This document shows positions 24,661 to 33,220 of a DNA stretch of 64,000 nucleotides, piece by piece (the first letter of the stretch is position 1; every line of letters starts with the position of its first letter). Source of the DNA: Blautia coccoides (GTDB lineage: Bacteria > Bacillota > Clostridia > Lachnospirales > Lachnospiraceae); NCBI RefSeq assembly GCF_034355335.1, contig NZ_CP136422.1, positions 3,320,501-3,384,500 on the forward strand, read 5' to 3'. Below the pieces are notes generated by a model. That model had not been told where the DNA came from. It saw nothing but the letters and a program-made list of their open reading frames with translations, and did not search any database. The position numbers and the translations under genes are program-made.

Positions 24661-24687
24661 TTCACTCCTCCATGTATAATCATGCAG

Positions 24688-25305
24688 TCAATCATTCCAA
24701 CTGGTTGCAGCTTGTGGCAGCGTCACATTATAATACCCAAGTTTATGAAGCTCAAACCATTCTGTAATGGCTTTTTCCGATGCCGCCCTTAATGCGAGCA
24801 TCACTTCTTTAGCAAATTCCAAAGGAGCCGTGCCGTTTGCCGTAATGATATTCTGGTCACTTACGGCCTGCCTCATAATATATTTCTTTTCTCCTGTATA
24901 TGCATTACCAGCCCATTGCCTCAGATCATTCAAATCGTTGCTTGTGTGGAAGACTTCGTTCAAAGCACCCACGGTTCCCAGAAATGCCGAGGCATCACAG
25001 ATACCGCCCAAAACCCTCCCGGCCTCCAGACATTGATCTACAAGTGGTTTGACTTTCCGTGCTTCGTCATTTCTCCAGGACATTCCGCCAATTAAAATCA
25101 GTGCTTCATAATCGGCAGGAATGGAAGCAATATCAAAATCAGGTAATACGCAAAAACCTCCAATAGAAGAAATAGGTTCCCTGGTCAAAGATACCGTTTT
25201 AACTTCATACTTTCCGCCTCCTAACATATAGAGAGCGGAGGATAGATATGCGGCTTCCCAGTCCGCATACTGCTCCAAAATCACAAACAAAATACATTTT
25301 TTCAT
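24688..25305 (-). CDS. DJ-1/PfpI-family protein
   Basis: 205 residues with the glutamine-amidotransferase-like fold. The nucleophile elbow is GGICDASAFLG with its cysteine, and a conserved acid lies near the start in VILEQYADWE. Members act as proteases, glyoxalases or stress chaperones; which one cannot be told. It is first in a two-gene operon with the nitroreductase. The promoter region carries a 25-base motif that recurs 26 kb away in front of another redox-type gene. Confidence 0.8.
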   Translation of the reverse strand: MKKCILFVILEQYADWEAAYLSSALYMLGGGKYEVKTVSLTREPISSIGGFCVLPDFDIASIPADYEALILIGGMSWRNDEARKVKPLVDQCLEAGRVLGGICDASAFLGTVGALNEVFHTSNDLNDLRQWAGNAYTGEKKYIMRQAVSDQNIITANGTAPLEFAKEVMLALRAASEKAITEWFELHKLGYYNVTLPQAATSWND

Positions 25306-25415
25306 GTTGTTTTCTCCTCATCATTTTCAGTTTATTCATCTCCATCAATACAACTGCAAAACAGTTCTTTCCTATTCCTGCTATAAATTTCATCTTATCA
25401 TATCCATACAAACAT

Positions 25416-25440
25416 TTCTTGAACGATATGACACAGACAA
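25416..25440 (-). promoter_or_regulatory. Shared upstream motif, copy 1
   Basis: The minus strand reads GTGTCATATCGTTCAAGAA inside a 25-base block that matches 51496-51520 with two differences. It lies about 110 bases upstream of the DJ-1-like gene, so it is probably a regulator binding site. Confidence 0.5.
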
Positions 25441-25552
25441 GGCATGACACAAAATGAGTAATTTGACATTTCTGCACGCGGATATTAAAATAAAAGATAT
25501 TATATCGTCCGGTTTCATCGAAAAAGATGTATCAGATAAAAGGAGAAAGCAT

Positions 25553-26659
25553 ATGCCCGAATTAATGAAAGACAAATATTATAATGCCAATTCAATTCAT
25601 GAGTTGTCTTTACGAATTAAGGCTGTATATCCTTCGTTTCAGGCCAGTGATTTTGTAAGTGACATTATAGATAAAACCTGGGATGCATTAGCGCTGAAAG
25701 GCCGTATGCGGCAAATCACTACAAATTTAGGAAAATATTTGCCTTCTGATTATGAACAGGCACTTGCTATCCTTGATCAGGTTGCTGCAGGGTATCCTGC
25801 GGGATTTCATGACAATGCACTTATTTATTTCCCGGATTTTGTTGAAGTCTATGGGCAGGATGAGTGCCATTGGGATGTGTCGATTGCTGCATTGGAGAGA
25901 TACACTCAATACTCAACCGCTGAGTTTGCCGTAAGACCATTTATTATAAACCATGAAAAGCGTATGATGGCGCAGATGTCCATATGGGCGGAGCATGACA
26001 ATGAGCATGTCAGACGGCTTGCCAGTGAGGGCTGCCGTCCTGCGCTGCCGTGGGGACAAGCACTGACCAGCTTTAAAAAAGACCCCACATTAGTGCTTGG
26101 TATTTTAGAACAACTGAAAGAAGACCCCTCTCTTTATGTCCGCAAAAGCGTGGCCAATAATCTGAACGATATCTCCAAAACCCATCCTGACCTTGTGGTA
26201 CAAACTGCAATGGATTGGTATGGGAAAAATGAGTATACCGATTGGATCATAAAACATGGATGCAGAACACTTCTGAAAAAGGGTAACAAGGATGTGCTGG
26301 CTATCTTTGGGGTTGCAGATGCCAGTTGTGTAGATGTTTACGACTTCGCGCTGGGAGCCGCGTCCGTTTCCATCGGGGAGGATATGACCTTTTCCTTTAA
26401 AGTCAGGGCAAAAAAGGCAGCTAAGGTACGATTGGAATATGGAGTTCATTATGTGAAAGCAAACGGTGGGCAAAGCCGAAAAATCTTTCAAATAACGGAA
26501 TCCTCATTTACGGCAAATCAAGAAAAAACATATGTAAAAACACATTCTTTTGCAGATTTAAGTTCAAGAAAACATTACCCCGGAACCCATTCCCTTACAC
26601 TTATTGCAAATGGTACTGAACAAGGGAGACTGGATTTTGAAGTATTGGCCGCCGAATAA
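25553..26659 (+). CDS. AlkC/AlkD-like DNA alkylation repair glycosylase
   Basis: 368 residues. The first 270 are HEAT-like repeats (LKEDPSLYVRKSVANNLNDI is one repeat) as in AlkC/AlkD 3-methyladenine DNA glycosylases, with conserved WAEHDNEHVRRLASEG. The last 100 form an immunoglobulin-like beta domain, the arrangement of AlkC. Predicted role: removal of alkylated bases. ATG 25553 is selected because AAAAGGAGAAAGC precedes it; a longer frame begins at 25454 without such a site. Divergent from the DJ-1/nitroreductase pair. Confidence 0.75.
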   Translation: MPELMKDKYYNANSIHELSLRIKAVYPSFQASDFVSDIIDKTWDALALKGRMRQITTNLGKYLPSDYEQALAILDQVAAGYPAGFHDNALIYFPDFVEVYGQDECHWDVSIAALERYTQYSTAEFAVRPFIINHEKRMMAQMSIWAEHDNEHVRRLASEGCRPALPWGQALTSFKKDPTLVLGILEQLKEDPSLYVRKSVANNLNDISKTHPDLVVQTAMDWYGKNEYTDWIIKHGCRTLLKKGNKDVLAIFGVADASCVDVYDFALGAASVSIGEDMTFSFKVRAKKAAKVRLEYGVHYVKANGGQSRKIFQITESSFTANQEKTYVKTHSFADLSSRKHYPGTHSLTLIANGTEQGRLDFEVLAAE

Positions 26660-26813
26660 CCTACTCTGCAGCAGACATCCATCCTACAGATGCAGCCCCG
26701 TCATCTGTATTTATTGCAATTTTCAAGCGTCTAGCTATTGAGGATGATTATTCTATCAGCAAACGGCCAAAGTGATTTTGAGTTTCCCCTTTTTCTCTTA
26801 GTGGATACTATGT

Positions 26814-29678
26814 TCAGTCCAGAATATAATCCGCTTCAAAATCCTTTACAGGAACTGGACGTGCAAATAGATACCCTTGTCCGTTGGGGCAGTCAAGGGA
26901 TTTCAGAATATCCTCCTGTCGGCTTGTTTCCACACCTTCTGCGATCATTTCTATATCCAGATCCCTGCACATTTGTATGATATTTCGCAGGATAATACGG
27001 CTCCGCTGTTGGCTGACCAGCGTCTGGATCAGGCTCTTGTCCAGCTTCAGTGTATCAAAATGGATATCATTCAGTACAGATAGATTACTATAGCGGATAC
27101 CGAAATCATCCAGAGATATGCGCAGACCAAGGTCACTGATTTCCTGTACCGTCTTATAGAGCATGGCCGGACAGTGTTCTACGGTACTCTCCGTCATCTC
27201 GATTTCAAGACATTGCCTTGGAAAATCATACTTATCCAGAATCTTTTTCATGCTGTTGATAATATCATCTTCCATCAGCGTAACCCTTGAAAAGTTCAGA
27301 GATATGACCAGATCATTCCGATCCCACTTCTGCAGCAGTTTACATACCTCTTCCAAGACAAAAAGGTCAATATAGCGGATGATCCCGTTTGATTCCAAAA
27401 CTGGTATAAACTCAGATGGAGGCAGGATGCCGAATTCCGGGTGCTGCTGACGGATCAGAGCTTCCGCACCGATCCCCTTGTGGTTTTCCAGATGATATTT
27501 GGGCTGCAGATAAATGACATACTCACCTCTTCGGATCTGCCTGACCAGATTTCTAAGCAGTTGGCGATGTTGTGCATCCTCACTCCCATGTATTTCATCA
27601 TAATGACGTTTTTTATTCAGCTTCATCACATCATCTGCGGTATGGATCAATGCCGCCAGATCACGCTCCACACTATCCCATGAAAATCCCAGAGATACAC
27701 TGAAATTTTCATTTTTCTCGATTTTCTCCCGCAGCTTTTGAACCTGGTCCTCCAACGCGGCTTTTTCACTATTCACAGCAATGATCAGGAATTCATCACC
27801 ATTGAAACGGTAAATATCCGTCTGAGCAAAGATCATTTTCAACAGATTTGCCAGATGGCGGATATATTGATCTCCCGTAACAATACCATAATCCTCATTG
27901 ATCTTTTTCAGATTATCTATATTGGCGACGATCACACCAAGTGAGTGTACCGCTTCTGACTGATAACGCGGCAGATTATTTTCATAACTGTTTCTGTTCA
28001 GTACATCTGTCAGAAGGTCATAGTGATTGGCGTGAAGCGTCGCCTGGAACAGACGGTGGCGTTTGATCTCATTGACGATAAAACCGGACAGGGATTCCAG
28101 AAATGAAACATTCTGAAAGTTGGCATTGGTATTATCTATGACTAGACAGCCGTACTCCTCCCCATGCTCTTCCAGATGGATCCAGTGCTGATTTTCCACA
28201 TGATGGCTCTGCATCAGCTGGTACATGTCGAAAGACTCTCCGATCATTGCCTGCGGATTCTCCAGCTTCACCGGCCTATTCCACTTCTGTGCACTCAGCC
28301 ATGCGCTGAGCACCGCCACCTCCTCTTCGCTCAATGTCCATATGTCTTTTGAGTCCCCGACAAACCATTCGCTGTTCAGTGCATAAAGGCCGCTCTGTTC
28401 ATCTATCATCCAGATCCCCGCATGATACGCTTTGAAAAAATGACAGATCGTTTCCAGAATACTCTGCATCGCCTCATCAAAACTCACTCTTTCCTGCATA
28501 TGCTGGATACCACTGAGCAGAAAATGGCTTTCTGTTGCATTACTTTCCATGGAATCCACAATACTCTTATCATTAGAAATATCAACAGCAATGGCCAGCA
28601 ACACAACCTGCTGCTTCCATGTGATCAGTTTATTTTTGATAAGAAATTCCTGTTCCAGTGCGGTATTCATATCCTTCCATAAATAGAATTTATCTTTTGA
28701 CCAATTTGCCTTTGCACAAAACGGACAAGGTGTCTTCCTCCTATGCATGATCTCATAGCACTTTTTATCGCGGCACTGGCTTTTTGTAAACCCGACACGG
28801 TCATAAAATGCCTGGTTTCCCAAAAGCAGAGTATAGCTGTCCGGATCAACAAGATAGGCAATATCACCAACCTCTCCAAGAAAAGTGTCAAAATCCTTTT
28901 TTTCCAAAAGTTCCAGATTTTCATAACCTGCCTCTGCACATTCCGCGGTCTTCAAGGACTGCGTTTCTTTTATGTCCAGCTTTGGTTTTACTTCCCTGTT
29001 ATAATACTGATATAAACCTTTCTGTGAATTTTTCACCTGATACAGCGTCTTATCAGCCTGTTCAAACACAGTTTCATAATCACTGCTGCCTTTTATCAGG
29101 GTAATGCCGGCACTGAATTTAATATCATACCTCTTATCCTCCTGCATCTTCTGATACAGATTCGTCAATGCCTTATCAACCTCTTTATCGGAAGAGATTT
29201 GTTCCATAAGGACAATGAATTCATCACCACCAAAACGACCTACAACACAGTGCTCGTGAAAGACTGCCTTCAGATGTTTCGCAAACAGTATCAGCGTATC
29301 ATCACCGGCTTTATGTCCATAGCTGTCATTGATCTCTTTAAAATCATCAAGATCCAGGATCAGAAAGGCCCGCAGTTCTGCCGGCTCACGGAGACATTGA
29401 ATAATTTTTGTTTCTGTACTCTTTTTATTATACACATCCGTCAGCTGATCGAATTCTGACTCATAGCGCAGCTGAAAGCTGCTTTTCTTCCGTTCATCAA
29501 TATCTGTCAGATACATCAGCGCCATCAGTTCATTCTGCAGCGGCTCCTTAAACAGCAGGATTTCTATCTCCATCCACATCATCTTATTCTGTTCTATGAT
29601 CCTGCGGAATTCATATTTTAATCTGGTAAGGCCGTTTTGATAAGACTGCTTAAGGTTATCACAATCCATCAGCTCCAT
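26814..29678 (-). CDS. GGDEF-PAS-GAF-GGDEF-EAL protein, 3' part of an amber-split gene
   Basis: 954 residues: the end of a PAS linker, GGDEF 1 (RFGGDEFIV), a PAS with CPFC, a GAF-like region, GGDEF 2 with NGDEF in place of GGDEF, and a C-terminal EAL phosphodiesterase (EALIRQ, EMTES, LDDFG, KLDKS, AEGVET). It can in principle both make and break cyclic di-GMP. It begins mid-domain: the 20 codons before this ATG continue the PAS sequence (VVHPDDRRGY) up to an in-frame TAG at 29739-29741 that ends the preceding ORF. The ATG at 29678 has GCAGAGG about eight bases upstream, so reinitiation is possible. Confidence 0.8.
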   Translation of the reverse strand: MELMDCDNLKQSYQNGLTRLKYEFRRIIEQNKMMWMEIEILLFKEPLQNELMALMYLTDIDERKKSSFQLRYESEFDQLTDVYNKKSTETKIIQCLREPAELRAFLILDLDDFKEINDSYGHKAGDDTLILFAKHLKAVFHEHCVVGRFGGDEFIVLMEQISSDKEVDKALTNLYQKMQEDKRYDIKFSAGITLIKGSSDYETVFEQADKTLYQVKNSQKGLYQYYNREVKPKLDIKETQSLKTAECAEAGYENLELLEKKDFDTFLGEVGDIAYLVDPDSYTLLLGNQAFYDRVGFTKSQCRDKKCYEIMHRRKTPCPFCAKANWSKDKFYLWKDMNTALEQEFLIKNKLITWKQQVVLLAIAVDISNDKSIVDSMESNATESHFLLSGIQHMQERVSFDEAMQSILETICHFFKAYHAGIWMIDEQSGLYALNSEWFVGDSKDIWTLSEEEVAVLSAWLSAQKWNRPVKLENPQAMIGESFDMYQLMQSHHVENQHWIHLEEHGEEYGCLVIDNTNANFQNVSFLESLSGFIVNEIKRHRLFQATLHANHYDLLTDVLNRNSYENNLPRYQSEAVHSLGVIVANIDNLKKINEDYGIVTGDQYIRHLANLLKMIFAQTDIYRFNGDEFLIIAVNSEKAALEDQVQKLREKIEKNENFSVSLGFSWDSVERDLAALIHTADDVMKLNKKRHYDEIHGSEDAQHRQLLRNLVRQIRRGEYVIYLQPKYHLENHKGIGAEALIRQQHPEFGILPPSEFIPVLESNGIIRYIDLFVLEEVCKLLQKWDRNDLVISLNFSRVTLMEDDIINSMKKILDKYDFPRQCLEIEMTESTVEHCPAMLYKTVQEISDLGLRISLDDFGIRYSNLSVLNDIHFDTLKLDKSLIQTLVSQQRSRIILRNIIQMCRDLDIEMIAEGVETSRQEDILKSLDCPNGQGYLFARPVPVKDFEADYILD

Positions 29679-29738
29679 ATAACCTCTGCGGTCATCCGGA
29701 TGTACAACCTTATAAATGAAACGTGTATATAGCTGTGT

Positions 29739-30647
29739 CTAGGTCATCTCCTCTATCAGTTCATTATAAAGATTCCAGATGCCGCCCATTCCATAAAACT
29801 GGTCCTGTGTTATATTAAAATGTCCGTATGCTTTCTTCTCTGACAGCAGCATATGATAAAACTGCGTTTCCTTCAGATATGTTAAATACTCCTGCTTTTC
29901 CTTGGATATATCTTCAATAAACCCCAGGATAACAGGCCCCTTGTCCTCTATTTTTTCATAGGAGCTAAACTGGAAACGGACCCATTCCCCACTGGTCAGC
30001 CTCACTTCGTTTATGGTACGGACATGCTGCTTCAGCGTTTTGTGAAATGCATGCTGCAGTTTGTCATCATCCGTCTTGCTCAATGGCAGGACTTTTTCCG
30101 CATACTCAGAAAAGTACGCAGAAAAAGTAAACACTTTAGGAAGGCCTGAAAGGATTTTTTTCTGGTTGACCATATAGACGATCTGGTCTTTAACGTCTAC
30201 GACAAAAGCTTCCTGCCGGATCTGTGTAAATAAAATGTGCAGAAGCTGAAGCATATCCTCGTTTTTTGTTTTACCAAGTATAAAATCACTTACATCCAAT
30301 GACATGCAGTAATAGATTCCATCCGCTTCGATCAGCTTCATCCGGGTATAAAAACGGTGCTTTCTATTATGTACTTCCGCATCATGAAGGAATTCTCTGC
30401 TCTGAATATCCTCCTGGTATCCCTCGAAAAACTTTTCTGTAGAGAGTAAGGATGAAAGACAGTTTTTATATTTATATCTGACATCATCCCTGCTCTGCTG
30501 CAGCATCGAATAAAAAGCGGCATTTCCGTATAAGATTGTAAGCTCCTTATCCCTTTTTAAAAAATAACAGGCCAGGGGGAATGATTCCACTATATCTTTT
30601 AGCTGCTCCATATTTCTATCCGATAAAATCGCATCATAATCATTCAT
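29739..30647 (-). CDS. PAS sensor protein, 5' part of an amber-split GGDEF/EAL gene
   Basis: About 302 residues with two to three PAS-like units and no output domain. The start at 30647 follows AAGGAGATTATT. It ends NLYNELIEEM-T-TAG in the middle of a PAS domain, and the same frame continues for 20 sense codons into the large GGDEF/EAL ORF downstream. The two together would make a protein of about 1,277 residues. The TAG is therefore a nonsense mutation, a read-through site or an assembly error rather than a natural end. Confidence 0.75.
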   Translation of the reverse strand: MNDYDAILSDRNMEQLKDIVESFPLACYFLKRDKELTILYGNAAFYSMLQQSRDDVRYKYKNCLSSLLSTEKFFEGYQEDIQSREFLHDAEVHNRKHRFYTRMKLIEADGIYYCMSLDVSDFILGKTKNEDMLQLLHILFTQIRQEAFVVDVKDQIVYMVNQKKILSGLPKVFTFSAYFSEYAEKVLPLSKTDDDKLQHAFHKTLKQHVRTINEVRLTSGEWVRFQFSSYEKIEDKGPVILGFIEDISKEKQEYLTYLKETQFYHMLLSEKKAYGHFNITQDQFYGMGGIWNLYNELIEEMT

Positions 30648-30985
30648 AATAATCTCCTTCATTTGTCTCCGCCATCTGTGATCAGCAGCTTTAACCCCTT
30701 ATTTATGCATAATGGATCTCATCTCAAATGCTTTTATAAAATACATCGATCACAAAGCATATTTGGAATTACATGGTATGATCTTATCATTCCGGCAAGC
30801 TTTACGGAAAACAGATCCGCTCACGCAGCATTGTCTTGGTTCACTTTTTCATTATATCTATAAACATTTTCTATACTGTTATTATTTTACAACAAAATCC
30901 CTTTTTTTGAAAGAATAAAACACTCTTAAAGAGTAAGAAGTTATGAGAGCGGGATTCCTAGTATTCCATGCATATCATCATCCCA

Positions 30986-31021
30986 ACAGGCCCCTATCGT
31001 ATTTCAACTGATAAGGGCCTG
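30986..31021 (+). repeat. Inverted repeat between two GGDEF/EAL genes
   Basis: AGGCCCCTATC pairs with GATAAGGGCCT around an 11-base loop. T-rich sequence follows on the plus strand only, so it is a poor terminator for the minus-strand gene that ends at 31040. Otherwise 30663-31039 shows no gene. Confidence 0.4.
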
Positions 31022-31039
31022 ATTTTCCTATTATATTTT

Positions 31040-33190
31040 TTATTTATCACATGGATTGGGCTGTATTAAAACAGAAGTTCCCAGCATTTGTTCCAGCTTT
31101 ACCAGTTCAAAAAACGCATCCGAGCTCATAGGTTTGGCAAAATAATACCCCTGTCCATAGTCGCAATGATACTGATGCAGCAGATCCAACTGCTCTACCG
31201 TCTCAATTCCTTCTGCCAAAGAACGCGTCATGGGAAGCTCTTGACAAATCTGCATCGTGTTTTTCATAATAATACGGCTTTTGACGTCGCTGCTCAATCT
31301 ATCCACCAGGGATTTATCGAATTTGATCTCGCTGAATTCAAGTGTGGTCAGGATAGAGAGATTGGAGTATTTAGACCCAAAATCATCCAGAGATACAGAA
31401 AATCCCTCCGCTACGATCTGGTCCATCAGCTTGAGTAATTGCTGCGGCTCCAGCTTACTGATATTTTCTGTCACCTCTATGGTGATATTCTGCGCAGGGA
31501 CTCCATATTCCCAGCAGATCTGCTTGATCTGTGTCACAATATCGGAGGCCATCAGCGTAACACGTGAAAAGTTTGAGGAGATATGCGTTTCAATCCCCTG
31601 GCTTTTCCATCTCTGCAGGTCGGCACAAACCATCTGGAATACAAACAGATCCAAATGGCGGATGACACGTTCCCGCTCATAGTTAGGAATGAATTGATCC
31701 GGCAGGATCAGCTTTCCCTGCTTATCCCTTTTCCGTACCAGAGCCTCCGCGCCAATGATACGTCCGTCTTTCAGACAGATCTGCGGCTGGTAATAAACCT
31801 CAAAGCGGTGGTCCGAAATATCTCTTAAAAGTTCTGTGGCGATGCCGGCACGTACAATTCTGTCACCTTGTAAAATAGCGTGATAATACCGCTGCTTTTC
31901 TGCATACATTAAGTCATCCGCCTTCAGGATTTCTTCATTGGGAGATACATTCCCTTCTCTCCAGGTATGACCAATGGAAACGTCATATTTTTTATTCCTG
32001 TCAAAATCCCGTATCAGCCTCTCTGTGAGCATATTAAAATCTTTCTCATCTATATCCACACAGAGCACCGTAAACTCATCTCCGCCTACCCTGTATGCCT
32101 CACATCCTACGTGAGACTTCAGGGTATCTGCCACCTTTTTGATCACTCTGTCCCCGTACTCATGACCGTTATTGTCATTTATTTTCTTCATTCCATTGAT
32201 GTCGATATAGATAACACCTAATGACCGCAGGGTTTGTTCAGAAAGCCTGTCCAGCATTTTTATGTAGCTGTTCCGGTTTTGCAGGCCGGTGAGTAAATCT
32301 GTATAACTGGACCGCTCCAAATCCCGGATCAGCCTTCGCCGCTCCATTTCCTCCAACACAAAGCTGCATACGCTGCGGAGCAGAGTTAAATCATCTGTGC
32401 TTTCCGTAGGATTGTCGACACCAAGAAAGCCGATGATCTGACCATTTTTTCTAAGCGGCGCGACGGCAAGGCTTTCAATCCCCTGATCTTTTAAGATATG
32501 GTACTCAGGTGAATCCACTGCCAGATCCTTGTCCAGTGACGTAATAAAAAACTCTCCGTCAAGCTCAAATTTATAGTTCCACTCACTGACATATTCAATG
32601 GGAATTTCCTGCAGAACCTCCATTTGATAGAGAATATCCGGCGCGCACCACTCAAATGTATTTTTGATATGATCCTTTTCGTATTCAAAGATATATGCCC
32701 GGTCTGCCGCGTAAAAATGACCGATGATCTCCAAAAAGTGGTCCACCGCCGTACTCACATCGGGTTCGCTGGAAAGCGTTTGAATGCATTCCACCAAAGT
32801 TTCTTCCACTGTAAGGCGGTTTGAAACACGGTCGAACTTCTCTTTCTGATCCGTGATATCACGTGCGATTTCCAGCCGGCAGTTTTTGCCTTCATACATG
32901 ACCAAAATATCTGTAATATCAAACCACATCTGAAGCTTTTCGTTATAATGTTCCCAATGATATGGCTGACCCGGTTTTAATTTACTGTTTGTACAGAATG
33001 GACAGACTGTGTCCAGGCCCTGGATCAACTGGTAGCATTTTTTCCCGTAGGTCTCCTGCACATCCTTGAATCCATATAGGGTTGCTGCTGCTTGAGTCAT
33101 ATATAATATTTCATTGGTAGCGGTATCCGTTGCATACGCCACCAGATTTTGCTGATTGATAATAGATTTTTCAAAAAAAGATTCTCTCAC
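31040..33190 (-). CDS. PAS-GAF-GGDEF-EAL bifunctional cyclic di-GMP protein
   Basis: 716 residues. An N-terminal PAS carries the cysteine set CYQLIQG...CPFC, then a GAF domain (150-305), GGDEF with intact RVGGDEFTV, and EAL with EALVRK, NFSRVTL, EVTEN, LDDFG, KFDKS and AEGIET, so both catalytic sites look complete. GTG at 33190 is taken as the start because GGAGGTATACT precedes it. It follows the hybrid kinase by 30 bases and is probably co-transcribed, coupling the kinase signal to cyclic di-GMP turnover. Confidence 0.85.
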   Translation of the reverse strand: MRESFFEKSIINQQNLVAYATDTATNEILYMTQAAATLYGFKDVQETYGKKCYQLIQGLDTVCPFCTNSKLKPGQPYHWEHYNEKLQMWFDITDILVMYEGKNCRLEIARDITDQKEKFDRVSNRLTVEETLVECIQTLSSEPDVSTAVDHFLEIIGHFYAADRAYIFEYEKDHIKNTFEWCAPDILYQMEVLQEIPIEYVSEWNYKFELDGEFFITSLDKDLAVDSPEYHILKDQGIESLAVAPLRKNGQIIGFLGVDNPTESTDDLTLLRSVCSFVLEEMERRRLIRDLERSSYTDLLTGLQNRNSYIKMLDRLSEQTLRSLGVIYIDINGMKKINDNNGHEYGDRVIKKVADTLKSHVGCEAYRVGGDEFTVLCVDIDEKDFNMLTERLIRDFDRNKKYDVSIGHTWREGNVSPNEEILKADDLMYAEKQRYYHAILQGDRIVRAGIATELLRDISDHRFEVYYQPQICLKDGRIIGAEALVRKRDKQGKLILPDQFIPNYERERVIRHLDLFVFQMVCADLQRWKSQGIETHISSNFSRVTLMASDIVTQIKQICWEYGVPAQNITIEVTENISKLEPQQLLKLMDQIVAEGFSVSLDDFGSKYSNLSILTTLEFSEIKFDKSLVDRLSSDVKSRIIMKNTMQICQELPMTRSLAEGIETVEQLDLLHQYHCDYGQGYYFAKPMSSDAFFELVKLEQMLGTSVLIQPNPCDK

Positions 33191-33220
33191 AGTATACCTC
33201 CACAAAGATCAGACCTACGA

